This document shows, piece by piece, positions 53,305 through 61,848 of a stretch of DNA of 64,000 nt (its first letter is position 1; every line of letters starts with the position of its first letter). The DNA is taken from assembly GCA_963716235.1 (NCBI GenBank), contig CAVQTE010000028.1, positions 116,134 through 180,133 on the forward strand. Reading direction: 5' to 3'. Position numbers and translations under genes: made by a program. Source of the stretch: Sva-07 sp963716235. GTDB lineage: Bacteria > Actinomycetota > Acidimicrobiia > Acidimicrobiales > Ilumatobacteraceae. The notes under the pieces are model-generated. The model made no database searches, was not told where the DNA came from, and saw only the letters and a program-made list of their open reading frames with translations.

Positions 53305-54498
53305 GGCGGACTTCTCGAGGATGTGGATGCCGCAGGCCGAGCCGAGGCCGATCACGTGGGCGAGGCCCACCTTGGCGCCTTCGATCTGACGGTCGCCGGC
53401 CTCGTCGCGCAGGTGATGGCAGACCTCCCAGATGTTGGCGATGCCGGTCGCCGAGATCGGGTGGCCTTTCGACTGGAGACCGCCCGACACGTTGACCGGC
53501 AGTGAACCGTCGCGCCACGGTGCCCCGGAGTTGAAGAAGTCGACGGCGCCGCCCTCCTCGCAGAGACCGAGGTTGTCGTAGTGCACCAACTCGGCGGTGG
53601 CGAAGCAGTCGTGGAGTTCGACGAGGTCGAGATCCTCTGGCCCGATACCGGCCTGCTCATAGGCCGCCTTGGCCGCGTTGCGGGTCAGGGTGTTGACGTC
53701 GGGGAGCACCTGGCAGGCCTCCTGCCACGGGTCGGACGTGAGCACCGATGCCGACACCTTCACGGCACGTCGCTGCTGTTCGAGTGACAAAGTCTTGAGC
53801 TTCTCGCCGCTCACGACGACCGCTGCCGCTGCGCCGTCGCAGTTGGCCGAGCACATCGGGCGGGTGTTCGGGTAGGCGATCATCATGTCGCCCATGATCT
53901 CCTCGAGCGTGAAGCGCTTCGAGTACGCCGCCAGCGGGTTGAGCGTCGAGTGGGCGTGGTTCTTCTCGGAGATCCTGGCGAACAGCTCGAAGTCGGCGCC
54001 GCCGTACTTGTGGCCGTACTCCATACCGACCTGGGCGAACACGCCCGGCATCGTGTCGGTGCCGATTCGCCCGTCGGTGGGCCCGACGGCGCCGAAGCGG
54101 CCCTGCGGTTCCCACTCGTGTCCGTCCTTCTTCGCTCGGCCGCCGCCGCCGAGCAGGCCGACCCCGGCCAGCTTCTCGACACCGACCGCGAGCCCCATGT
54201 CGGACTCGCCGGCCTTGATCGACATGATCGCCGTGCGCAGCGCCGTGGCGCCGGTGGCGCAGGCGTTCGACACGTTGTAGACCGGGATACCGGTCTGGCC
54301 GACCTGTTTCTGGATCTGCTGGCCGATGCCACCCGATCCCATGAGGTTGCCGGCGGCCATCACGCCCATGTCGGCCATGGTCACCCCGCCATCGGCGAGC
54401 GCGGCCATCACGGCTTCCGATGCGAGGTCGACGACGTCGCGATCGGTGTGCTTGCCGAACTTGGTCATGTTGATCCCGAGGATCCAGATCTCGTCCAT
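53299..54498 (-). CDS. Thiolase-family lipid-transfer protein (SCP-x/Ltp-like)
   Basis: A 399-residue thiolase-fold protein starting at ATG 54496-54498 (MDEIWILGINMTKFGKH). The nucleophile Cys is in VYNVSNACATGATAL. Other motifs are VELHDCFATAELVHY, VNVSGGLQSKGHPISATG and IGLGSACGIHIL. It belongs with the sterol-carrier thiolases and the thiolase partners of DUF35 proteins, which act in side-chain aldol cleavage or ketothiolysis of sterols and fatty acyl-CoAs. The DUF35 gene lies 117 nt upstream on the same strand. Confidence 0.9.
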   Translation of the reverse strand: MDEIWILGINMTKFGKHTDRDVVDLASEAVMAALADGGVTMADMGVMAAGNLMGSGGIGQQIQKQVGQTGIPVYNVSNACATGATALRTAIMSIKAGESDMGLAVGVEKLAGVGLLGGGGRAKKDGHEWEPQGRFGAVGPTDGRIGTDTMPGVFAQVGMEYGHKYGGADFELFARISEKNHAHSTLNPLAAYSKRFTLEEIMGDMMIAYPNTRPMCSANCDGAAAAVVVSGEKLKTLSLEQQRRAVKVSASVLTSDPWQEACQVLPDVNTLTRNAAKAAYEQAGIGPEDLDLVELHDCFATAELVHYDNLGLCEEGGAVDFFNSGAPWRDGSLPVNVSGGLQSKGHPISATGIANIWEVCHHLRDEAGDRQIEGAKVGLAHVIGLGSACGIHILEKSAT

Positions 54499-54615
54499 GT
54501 CTTCCTGTCTCGGCCTCACGGCCAGTCGGTGGTTGGTTGCGCCAGGTCGGCCTCGATCCGCCTCGTCGCTGGCGCTTCCCTCGGCGGCGGTCTTCAGTTG
54601 TCTGTTGTTTGCGGT

Positions 54616-55026
54616 TCAGGTCGGTTCGAAGGCGAAGCCGATGGCTTCGGTGCCGTGGTCGTCGGTGCCGAGCGAGTACGTGACGAGGCGGACGCTCATC
54701 CCGGTGCGGACGTGATCGGCATCGGGCTCGATGTTGCGCAGGTTGCCACGCACGCTCGTGCCATCACAGTCGATCACGCCGGAGACGAACGGCACCTCGA
54801 CGCCGGGCGCGGCGAACGCCACGATCGTGAACGTGCGCAGTTCGCCCTCGGTTGCGATGTCGACGATGCGGAACTCGGTCTGGAAGCACGCGGCGCAGGC
54901 ATTGCGACGGTCGAAGAAACGGGCCCCGCAGTTCGTGCACTCGTGGGCCACCAGGTGGGGATCGCCGTCGTCGAGTACGAGGTAGTCGACCAACGGGACG
55001 CGGGTCGGAACAGCAGTGTCAGCCAT
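54616..55026 (-). CDS. DUF35 OB-fold protein with rubredoxin-like zinc ribbon
   Basis: A 136-residue acyl-CoA-binding partner of the downstream thiolase. The zinc ribbon is HECTNCGARFF ... NACAACF (four Cys), followed by an OB-fold with GELRTFTIVAFAAPGVEVPF and MSVRLVTYS. Such DUF35-thiolase pairs form a complex for sterol or branched acyl-CoA breakdown. The start is ATG 55024-55026. Confidence 0.88.
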   Translation of the reverse strand: MADTAVPTRVPLVDYLVLDDGDPHLVAHECTNCGARFFDRRNACAACFQTEFRIVDIATEGELRTFTIVAFAAPGVEVPFVSGVIDCDGTSVRGNLRNIEPDADHVRTGMSVRLVTYSLGTDDHGTEAIGFAFEPT

Positions 55027-55087
55027 GCCCGGAAACGTACCGATCGTCGTCTCCGTGCAACGACCCGAACCGTCACACGGTGCCGGC

Positions 55088-55544
55088 TCAGACGCGACGA
55101 TTCGTCGAGCGCGACGCCGGTGAGCCACGCCGGCAGGCGCGTCGGGCGACCGGCCGTGGTGACGCACCCGTGCACGGTCACGCCGGTCGCCCGAACGCCC
55201 GGCACGCCGTCGGCGTCGTCGACGGTGACGAGGTAGGCCATCTGGAACGTCGCCCTCGTCACCTCGGCGAGCGACAGGTGCACCGTGATCAACTCGTCGA
55301 ACTCGAGCGGCCGGCGGTACTGCACGAACGATTCCAGAACCGGCGACTCCAATCCGGCCTCGCGCCACTCGGTGAACGGGTGACCGACGTGGCGGAGGTA
55401 CTCGACGCGCGTCTCTTCGAAGTAGTGCAGGTAGTTGCTGTGGTGCACGATGCCCATCGCGTCGGTCTCGACGAAACGGACACGGATCTGGTGGCGATAC
55501 TCGTAGTCATCGGGTGACCTCGACGGATCGGCGGAGAGACGCAC
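55088..55544 (-). pseudogene. YbgC/FadM-like acyl-CoA thioesterase, probably frameshifted at its 3' end
   Basis: Hotdog-fold thioesterase starting at GTG 55542-55544. The core is intact: RVRFVETDAMGIVHHSNYLH (catalytic Asp and HHxNY), YFEETRVEYLRHVG, VQYRRPLEFDELITVHL. Family members end near residue 140. Here the frame stays open after LPAWLTGVALDESSR and runs on for another 110 codons of Arg/Ser-rich sequence through the DUF35 gene. A TGA one frame over at 55088-55090 is the likely true end, implying a one-base indel near 55095-55120. It is divergent from ybaK. Confidence 0.7.
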
Positions 55545-55580
55545 ACGCCGACCTTACAAGCGCCGAGGAGTTCTACAGTC

Positions 55581-56051
55581 GTGGCCGTGACGCCTGCAGT
55601 CGTGGCTCTCGAATCGGCCGGGATCGCCTACACCATCCACGAGTACGAACACGGCGAGGATCTGCGCGACTTCGGACGAGAGGCCGCTGTTGCGCTCGGC
55701 CTCGACCACGACCAGGTGTTCAAGACTCTCGTGGTCGTCGCCGACGACGAGCTGGTCGTGGCGGTCGTGCCCGTGAGTTGCCAGCTCTCGATGAAGCGTG
55801 TGGCGGCTGCCGTCGGGGCGAAGAAGGCGGTGATGTGCGAGCCGGCACGTGCCGAACGCTCGTCGGGCTACATCATCGGTGGGATCAGCCCGATCGGCCA
55901 GCGCAGAAGGTTGCGCACCGTGGTCGACGAGTCGGCCGAGCTGTTCGACGTGGTCTATGTGAGCGGCGGCAGACGCGGGATGGACATCGGCCTGGCTCCG
56001 AGCGACATGGTGAACGTGCTCGATGCCGTCGTTGCCCCGATCACTGGCTGA
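55581..56051 (+). CDS. ybaK: YbaK/EbsC-type aminoacyl-tRNA deacylase
   Basis: A 156-residue trans-editing enzyme that hydrolyses mischarged Cys-tRNA(Pro). It starts at GTG 55581. The family signature includes HEYEHGEDLRDFGREAA, Lys48 in VFKTLVV (essential in the family), VSCQLSMKRVAAAVGAKKA and GYIIGGISPIGQRRRL. It converges with the M48 peptidase gene, 1 nt apart. Confidence 0.92.
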   Translation: MAVTPAVVALESAGIAYTIHEYEHGEDLRDFGREAAVALGLDHDQVFKTLVVVADDELVVAVVPVSCQLSMKRVAAAVGAKKAVMCEPARAERSSGYIIGGISPIGQRRRLRTVVDESAELFDVVYVSGGRRGMDIGLAPSDMVNVLDAVVAPITG

Positions 56052-56052
56052 G

Positions 56053-56946
56053 TCAGAGCGCAGGGTGTCGCATCAATGCTTCGATGCGAGCCACGCGGGT
56101 TCGCGCCGGAGGATGTGATGCGCCGAGCCTGGCCCGCCAGCCGATCGGCCGGCCGCCGGACCCTCCAGCGAGTAGTTGGCGCAGGGCACTTGCGAGCTCG
56201 CGCCCGAACCCCATGCGAACGGCGCGTCGATCTGCCTCGTACTCCGACGAGTGCCCGACCAGGTTGGCGAGGGCGTCGCTCCCGCGCAATGCGGCCGTGA
56301 AGATCCACGAGACACCGTTGATGACGACCGCGATGACGTTGCCGACCGCCGAGATCAGCGGCGATTCGCGTCCGAAACTCCCGGCCGCAGCGTGGGCGAC
56401 GTTCTCCAGGTAGAACCCGATGCGTGCCAGGAGCACGACTGGCGCCGACAGCCAGTGCCCGATGGTGATCGCCACGGTGTGCAACCCGAGGTGGTGGCTC
56501 AACTCGTGGGCGAGCACGCCACGCAACTGCCCCTGTGACAGTTCGTCGACGGCGTAGGTCGTCACGACGACGAGATGTCCCCCGCAGGCGAACACGTTCA
56601 GTTCGTCCGACGGGAGGACGCGCACGACAAACCGGCTGGGGGGAAGGTCGTTGGCCTGCGCGATCCGTGCCCACAGCGGTTCGATGACGGCAGCTTCGTC
56701 GGCCGTCGGCCGACGGGCGCCGAGCAGGGGAGTGAGCACCAGTACCTGGATCGGTCGCACGAACAGCCCGAGTCCGGCCACCAGGAAGGCCAGCACGAAC
56801 CACGAGTAGGACAGCGTGGTCGCCCAGCCGATCGGCAGCCAGATCACGAACAGCGCGAGCAGGCTGAAGGGGACGATTGCAACGACGGGCGTGAACGCCC
56901 AGATCGCGCCACGGTCGACGCGTCGGGCGCCTCGGTGTGCTCGCAT
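56053..56946 (-). CDS. M48-family membrane metalloprotease
   Basis: A 297-residue membrane protease. The start ATG 56946 (MRAHRGARR) is preferred to a TTG at 56967. Two hydrophobic helices at about 15-38 and 45-72 come first. The zinc motif HELSHH (His147, Glu148, His151) is in RGVLAHELSHHLGLHT, and the third ligand lies in SSEYEADRRAVRMG. Further hydrophobic segments flank the active site, as in HtpX-like proteases. A role in membrane protein quality control is likely. Confidence 0.9.
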   Translation of the reverse strand: MRAHRGARRVDRGAIWAFTPVVAIVPFSLLALFVIWLPIGWATTLSYSWFVLAFLVAGLGLFVRPIQVLVLTPLLGARRPTADEAAVIEPLWARIAQANDLPPSRFVVRVLPSDELNVFACGGHLVVVTTYAVDELSQGQLRGVLAHELSHHLGLHTVAITIGHWLSAPVVLLARIGFYLENVAHAAAGSFGRESPLISAVGNVIAVVINGVSWIFTAALRGSDALANLVGHSSEYEADRRAVRMGFGRELASALRQLLAGGSGGRPIGWRARLGASHPPARTRVARIEALMRHPAL

Positions 56947-57062
56947 AGCGGTGGCCAGAATACGCAACGTGGTCGGCGCTCACTCGCGGTCTGGTGTTGT
57001 TCAAGATCGGCGCGTTCCCTCGCCTGCCGGTTTCGCTGCGAGTTACTGTCGGTTGTTCGGCC

Positions 57063-58832
57063 ATGAGCATGGGCCACAGAGAACGTGAGCGAGGACAACC
57101 GGTGCAGAAGACCACGACGACGGAATCGACGATCGCACAGCAGCAGGTCCGTTTGCTGTTGGACGAGTCGGCATCGTGTCGGGCGGACGACGCCGACCGG
57201 GCTCGACAACTCGCGCTCGACGCACACGTTCTGTCTCGTGCCCACCACCTCCGTGAGACGGAAGCCGAAGCGCTCTACCAGCTGGCAGCCATCGCCCATC
57301 AGCGAGGGCGCACCGAGTACGCGTTTGCTCTTGCCTCCGAAGCGGTCGAGTTGTCGGAACCCAATGAGATCAGCCTCACGCTCGCATGGTCGCTCCATCT
57401 GATCGGCGTCGTCTACTACCAGGCGAGCAACTATCCCGGCGCGCTGGATCACTGCCTCCAGGCCTTGCAGATCTATCGGGCAACCGATCACGCCATCGAC
57501 GAGGGCCGAATCCTCCACTCGATCGCTGCGATCTACCAGTCGATGGCCGACTACAGCCGAGCGATCAGCACCTACGAGAACGCCCTGGCGGTCAACGAAC
57601 CGTTGAACCGACCTGACGTCGATGCCATGGTCCTCGGCAACCTCGCCCGCATTCGTGGACGTCGCGGCCAACATGTCGAGGCGGTCAACCTCGGGCGCCG
57701 CGCGGTCGAGTTGGCGCGGGTCCACGCCCCCCAGCTCGTCGGGAGCCTCCTCGCCGACCTCGCCGAAGCGCACGTCGGTCTCGCCGATCACGACGCCGCA
57801 GCTGCCTGCTTCGCCGAGGCTCGCCGGGATTGGGACACGCGATCGATCGACGGCACCCCCCTCAGCCCCACCGAGCAGCTCGGTGTCATGGTGTCGGAGG
57901 GGCGCGTCGCGCTGCGAAGCGGTCAGGTCGACACAGCAATCGCCACGCTGCTCGCCGCACTCGATCTCGCCGACCGCACCGACGATCGCGAACTCGAACT
58001 CGAAGTGCACGATCTCCTGGCCATCGCCTACAAGCAGGCCGGTCGCCACGCCGAGGCACTCGAGCACCGTGAGCGGCATTTCGCCCTGCATCGTGAGGTC
58101 TTCAACGACGAGACGGATCTGCGGCTTCGCACCGTCCAGGTCGCTCACGACAACGAGACCGCTCGCCAACTTGCGGAGATCACACGTCTCAAGACCGCCG
58201 GGCTGGTGGCCGACTATGCAGCGACCCACGCCGACGTCGACGCCTACCACCTCGAGGCGTTCGAGCGGGTCGCTGCGCTGGCCGAGTTCCGTGGTGGCAA
58301 CACCACCAAACACACGAGCGCCGTTGGTGACCTCGCAGCCGAGATCGGCCATGCGATCGGCCAGCAACCCGAATGGTGTGAGCGGCTACGGCTCGCGGCG
58401 CGCCTGCACGACATCGGCAAGGTTGCGGTGTCCGACACGGTGCTGCTCAAGCCGGGCCCGCTCACGGTCGAGGAGTACCACGAGGTCAAGCAGCACACGG
58501 TGCTCGGCCGGCGGCTGCTCGCCGGGGTGTCCACCGAACTCTTCTCGCTGGCCGCCGAGGCAGCGTGGTCACACCACGAGTGGTGGGACGGCTCGGGCTA
58601 TCCGAACGGTCTCAACGGGTTGGCGATTCCGCTGGCGGGTCGCATCGTCGCGATTGCCGACGTCTTCGACTCACTTGCGACGCGCCGGGTCTACAAGCGG
58701 GAATGGAATCTCGCTGAGTCGGTGCGCTTCGTGATGTCGGGGTCGGGCTCGCAGTTCCAACCCGACCTCGTCGACGCGTTCGTCAAGGTGATGATCGCCC
58801 GCCACCCAGAGCTGGTCGACGAACTCCGCTGA
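57063..58832 (+). CDS. TPR-repeat HD-GYP phosphodiesterase
   Basis: A 589-residue protein. Residues about 15-370 are tetratricopeptide-like repeats (YQLAAIAHQRGRTEYAFALA, LHSIAAIYQSMADYSRAIST). A helical linker leads to an HD-GYP domain: LRLAARLHDIGKVAVSDTVL, EEYHEVKQHTVLGRRLLAG and SHHEWWDGSGYPNGLNGLAI. HD-GYP enzymes hydrolyse c-di-GMP, so this is probably a protein-interaction-controlled phosphodiesterase. ATG 57063 is the longest sensible start; GTG 57102 has the better ribosome-binding site (GAGGACAACCG). No membrane segment. Confidence 0.88.
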   Translation: MSMGHRERERGQPVQKTTTTESTIAQQQVRLLLDESASCRADDADRARQLALDAHVLSRAHHLRETEAEALYQLAAIAHQRGRTEYAFALASEAVELSEPNEISLTLAWSLHLIGVVYYQASNYPGALDHCLQALQIYRATDHAIDEGRILHSIAAIYQSMADYSRAISTYENALAVNEPLNRPDVDAMVLGNLARIRGRRGQHVEAVNLGRRAVELARVHAPQLVGSLLADLAEAHVGLADHDAAAACFAEARRDWDTRSIDGTPLSPTEQLGVMVSEGRVALRSGQVDTAIATLLAALDLADRTDDRELELEVHDLLAIAYKQAGRHAEALEHRERHFALHREVFNDETDLRLRTVQVAHDNETARQLAEITRLKTAGLVADYAATHADVDAYHLEAFERVAALAEFRGGNTTKHTSAVGDLAAEIGHAIGQQPEWCERLRLAARLHDIGKVAVSDTVLLKPGPLTVEEYHEVKQHTVLGRRLLAGVSTELFSLAAEAAWSHHEWWDGSGYPNGLNGLAIPLAGRIVAIADVFDSLATRRVYKREWNLAESVRFVMSGSGSQFQPDLVDAFVKVMIARHPELVDELR

Positions 58833-58857
58833 GATACGCGAGTTGAGACCCGGCGGT

Positions 58858-59982
58858 TGAGACGAGGGGTAGGGTCGGTTCAACCGGTCATCGCAACAGC
58901 GGCAGTGTAGATGTTGTTGGCGGTGGCCCAGTTGAGTGATCGGCGTGGGATGGTGTTGATCCGTCGTTCGATGGTTCGCAGGTCTCGGGTGGTGTAGACG
59001 GACAGGTCAGTGCTTTTGCCGACGTAGCGGCGCACGAGTGCGTTGCCGTTTTCGTTGGTGGGCCGTTGCCAGGGTGCTTTGGGTTCCAGAAGTAGATGTC
59101 GATCCCGCCTCGCTGCGCGAGCTCCAGGTGGCGGGCCATCTGAGCCCTGGTCCCACGTCAGTGTCAAACGCAGATGGGATGGGATCCGTCGCAGCGTTGT
59201 GATCAGCACGTCGAGGACACCATCGGCGTTCTTGGCGTGCGGCAACTTGGTGAGCCACACATAACGCGACGCTCGGTCGAACAGTGTGGCGATCGCGGAC
59301 CGGTTGTAGGCGCCCACGATCAGGTCGCCTTCGAGATGGCCGACCTCGATACGTTGCGCAGCGATCTCGGGGCGCAGCCCGATCAGGTTGAACGATCCCA
59401 GCGAATGTGTTGCCACCACTGGGCTTCGACCTCGGTGTTTGCGGCGACGACGCTTGAGATGCAACCCCACGTGCAAGCCGGCGACAAGACCGCTACCCGT
59501 CGAGTAGACAGCCTGGTAGATGCATTCATGACTGATCGACACGACCCGGTCGTACACGCCTCGAGCAAGCTCGATCGAGATCGTCATCGGGGAGTCCTTC
59601 GCCTTCAAGCGTTTGGTGACATGAGCAGCCAACTCTCGATCACCGACCAGCTTGGGGACCTTGGGACGTGACCGTTGCTGATCGGCCCGACGCTGCGCAT
59701 CGGTGGCGCAATAGACGCTGCGGCCACCATTGCGGCAGATCTCGGCATTGACCGTGCAGCGATGCCGACCCAACGCCTCGCCAATCACATGATCGGAATC
59801 ACCTCGCTCGATGCCAACACGAATCTCTACGCGTTCACGCAACGTCAATGGTCGTGCTGGACGCTGGAACCTGCACCGGTCGGGTTTGTGTGAGACAGCG
59901 GGCATCCTTGCCCGTATCGCTACCTGACCGGTGGAACCCGATGAACTGCAGCCGTCACCGAACGACCAGACCCCACGTCTCA
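58858..59982. mobile_element. IS30-family insertion sequence
   Basis: An element of about 1.1 kb bounded by imperfect 19-nt inverted repeats: TGAGACGAGGGGTAGGGTC at 58858-58876 and GACCAGACCCCACGTCTCA at 59964-59982 (16 of 19 paired). It carries one minus-strand transposase gene. Clear target-site duplications were not seen. The right end lies at the 3' end of the adjacent TetR gene. Confidence 0.8.
58880..59905 (-). CDS. IS30-family transposase (internally frameshifted)
   Basis: DDE transposase of 341 codons from ATG 59903-59905 (MPAVSHKPDRC). The N-terminal helix-turn-helix is RPLTLRERVEIRVGIERGDS. Catalytic residues are in GHLEGDLIVGAYNRSAI, LTLTWDQGSD and PWQRPTNENGN. Between WDQGS and PWQRPTNEN about 30 residues are out of frame. 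The expected MARHLELAQRGGIDIYFWNP is found in a neighbouring frame. A 2-nt loss followed by a 1-nt loss restores the frame, so the ORF stays open but the region between the second Asp and the Glu is scrambled. Activity is doubtful unless these are sequencing errors. Confidence 0.85.
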   Translation of the reverse strand: MPAVSHKPDRCRFQRPARPLTLRERVEIRVGIERGDSDHVIGEALGRHRCTVNAEICRNGGRSVYCATDAQRRADQQRSRPKVPKLVGDRELAAHVTKRLKAKDSPMTISIELARGVYDRVVSISHECIYQAVYSTGSGLVAGLHVGLHLKRRRRKHRGRSPVVATHSLGSFNLIGLRPEIAAQRIEVGHLEGDLIVGAYNRSAIATLFDRASRYVWLTKLPHAKNADGVLDVLITTLRRIPSHLRLTLTWDQGSDGPPPGARAARRDRHLLLEPKAPWQRPTNENGNALVRRYVGKSTDLSVYTTRDLRTIERRINTIPRRSLNWATANNIYTAAVAMTG

Positions 59983-60609
59983 TGTGAGGGCGCTCGCAAC
60001 CCAACGTCGGACGAACGCTGCGAGATCGTCGACGGTGACGTCGTCGCCGAGGCGTCCGTTGCGGTAGGAGTTGGAGAACGACGACACCGCGCCGAGCACG
60101 CCGACGGCGACGAGGCTCGACGGTGCATCCGCGATGTGGCCCGCCCGTTGACCCTCCTCCACGAGGCGTCGCACGTCGTCGAGGTACACGCCGGCACCTT
60201 CGTCGAGCACGTCGGCGACATCAGGATCGGTGCGCTCCACGTCGAGCAACGCGAAGTACGCAGCATGGGCGGCCATGAATCGCACACTCGCTTCGGCTCC
60301 GTCGGCGATCCGCGTGACCGCGTCGGCTGCTGGGTCGAGCGCGGCGCCCTGCGCGCGTCGCAAGCGGAGTCGCATCGTTCGAACGAGCTCCGCGAACAGC
60401 GCTCCCTTGGTCGGGAAGTACCAGTAGAAGAGCCCCTTGGCGACGCCGGCTGCCGCGCAGATGTCGACGATGCGCGTCGCCGCGTAGCCCCGGTCGGCGA
60501 AGAGTTCGGCGGCGGCATCGAGCAGCTGCTGCTTGCGTTCGAGACCGTGTTCGGTGTGTTGGCGGTCGTCGTTCGGCGCTGCGTGTTCGAGGGCGCCGGA
60601 GTTCGTCAC
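59980..60609 (-). CDS. TetR-family regulator
   Basis: A 209-residue regulator starting at GTG 60607-60609. The HTH is QLLDAAAELFADRGYAATRI, VDICAAAGVAKGLFYWYFPT. The C-terminal ligand domain resembles fatty-acid or drug-responsive TetR proteins. Its TGA (59980-59982) is made by the terminal bases of the IS30 inverted repeat, so the C-terminus may have been altered by the insertion. It is divergent from the ferredoxin gene; a perfect palindrome lies between them. Confidence 0.88.
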   Translation of the reverse strand: MTNSGALEHAAPNDDRQHTEHGLERKQQLLDAAAELFADRGYAATRIVDICAAAGVAKGLFYWYFPTKGALFAELVRTMRLRLRRAQGAALDPAADAVTRIADGAEASVRFMAAHAAYFALLDVERTDPDVADVLDEGAGVYLDDVRRLVEEGQRAGHIADAPSSLVAVGVLGAVSSFSNSYRNGRLGDDVTVDDLAAFVRRWVASALT

Positions 60610-60626
60610 GCCGACAGTCCAACCGA

Positions 60627-60646
60627 TCTTGACCCGCGGGTCAAGA
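60627..60646. promoter_or_regulatory. Perfect 20-bp palindrome, likely TetR operator
   Basis: TCTTGACCCGCGGGTCAAGA (60627-60646) is a perfect palindrome between the divergent starts of the TetR gene (60609) and the ferredoxin gene (60679). Its position and length fit an autoregulatory TetR operator that also controls the ferredoxin. Confidence 0.65.
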
Positions 60647-60678
60647 CGGTGCGGCGGTGCGGGGTACGATCGGCCGCG

Positions 60679-60990
60679 ATGGCCGGCACCCGTGACGAGC
60701 GCATCTCGCTGCGGGCCCGCAACGACAAGTGGCAGAACATCCCGCTGCGCATCGAGATGTCCGAGTGCATCAACTGCGATGCCTGCCTGCGGCACTGCCC
60801 ACCGCACTTCGGTGCGATCTTCAACCACGGCGCCGACGTGATCATCATCCCCGAGCTGTGCAGCGGCTGCGACAAGTGCCTGCCCGTGTGCCCGGTCGAC
60901 TGCATCTACCCGGATCCCGACTGGCAGGCCACCACCATCCCCGCCGACTGGTGGGACGAACCCCTCGGCCCCAACGACCCCTACCGCTGA
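60679..60990 (+). CDS. Ferredoxin with two [4Fe-4S] motifs
   Basis: A 103-residue ferredoxin. The cluster motifs are CINCDACLRHCPP and CSGCDKCLPVCPVDCI. A C-terminal extension (QATTIPADWWDEP) is typical of the cytochrome P450- or oxidoreductase-associated ferredoxins of actinobacteria. ATG 60679. Its TGA directly precedes palindrome copy 8. Confidence 0.9.
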   Translation: MAGTRDERISLRARNDKWQNIPLRIEMSECINCDACLRHCPPHFGAIFNHGADVIIIPELCSGCDKCLPVCPVDCIYPDPDWQATTIPADWWDEPLGPNDPYR

Positions 60991-61021
60991 CGTACACGAT
61001 GTGTCGGACACATCGTGTACG
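60991..61021. repeat. GTCNGAC-centred palindrome, copy 8 (central G)
   Basis: A perfect 31-nt palindrome centred on G61006, inner arm ACGATGTGTC, starting 1 nt past the ferredoxin stop and 61 nt ahead of the esterase start. Confidence 0.88.
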
Positions 61022-61081
61022 AATTCGAACATTGGGCGGGTGAGGGTCCCGGACGGCCCCCGACCGGGTAGAACGTGGGCA

Positions 61082-61846
61082 ATGACGACGCCAGCAGTCC
61101 TGCCCGGAGCCGAGCCCATGTCGCACGAGGGGACGACCGATGTCGGCGTGCTCGTGCTGCACGGATTCACGGGGAACCCATCATCGATGCGGACGCTCGC
61201 CGAGGCGATGGCCACCCTCGGACATCACGTCGAGATGCCGAGGCTCCCCGGACACGGAACGACGATCGACGACATGCTCGACACCGGGTGGGCCGACTGG
61301 ACCGCCGAGGTCGCCGCGGCACATGCACGACTCACCGGTCGCGTCGAGACCGTTGTCGTGATGGGGTTGAGCATGGGCGGCAGCCTGACGCTGTGGTCCG
61401 GGCTGACGCTCCCCGGCGTCGCCGGACTCGTGTGCGTGAATCCGGCCACGATGGCGCAGCCCACCGAGGTGATCGAGATGATCGGTGAGATGGTCGCCGA
61501 TGGGACCGAGATCGCACCCGCAATCGGCGGCGACATTGCGGATCCCGACGCTGTCGAGATCGCCTACGACGGGGTTCCCCTGCGGGCGATGCTGTCGCTG
61601 ATGAACGACGGACTGATCCCCATGGCGGACCGCTTCGGCGAACTCACGATGCCGCTGTTGCTGATCACGTCGCGCCAGGACCATGTGGTCGAGCCGGCCA
61701 ACAGCGAACACCTTGCCGCGACGTTCGGCGGCGACGTCGAGCACGTGTGGCTCGAGCGCAGCTATCACGTGGCGACGCAGGACTACGACGCCGACGACAT
61801 CAACCGGCTCGCGGGCGAGTTCGTCGCTCGCGTCACGGCGGGCTGA
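61082..61846 (+). CDS. Alpha/beta-hydrolase (carboxylesterase/monoacylglycerol lipase type)
   Basis: A 254-residue serine hydrolase. The oxyanion region is VLVLHGFTGNPSSM and the nucleophile elbow VVMGLSMGGSLTLW. The acid is in LLLITSRQDHVVEP and the catalytic His in WLERSYHVATQDYD. The arrangement matches thermostable carboxylesterase Est30 and related lipases. ATG 61082. It is 2 nt upstream of lgt. Confidence 0.88.
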   Translation: MTTPAVLPGAEPMSHEGTTDVGVLVLHGFTGNPSSMRTLAEAMATLGHHVEMPRLPGHGTTIDDMLDTGWADWTAEVAAAHARLTGRVETVVVMGLSMGGSLTLWSGLTLPGVAGLVCVNPATMAQPTEVIEMIGEMVADGTEIAPAIGGDIADPDAVEIAYDGVPLRAMLSLMNDGLIPMADRFGELTMPLLLITSRQDHVVEPANSEHLAATFGGDVEHVWLERSYHVATQDYDADDINRLAGEFVARVTAG

Positions 61847-61848
61847 TC

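Noticed and set aside
54774..55544. A 256-residue thioesterase with a long C-terminal extension
   Set aside because: The last 110 codons overlap the DUF35 gene out of frame and have shadow-frame composition. A stop at the usual family length is one frame away.
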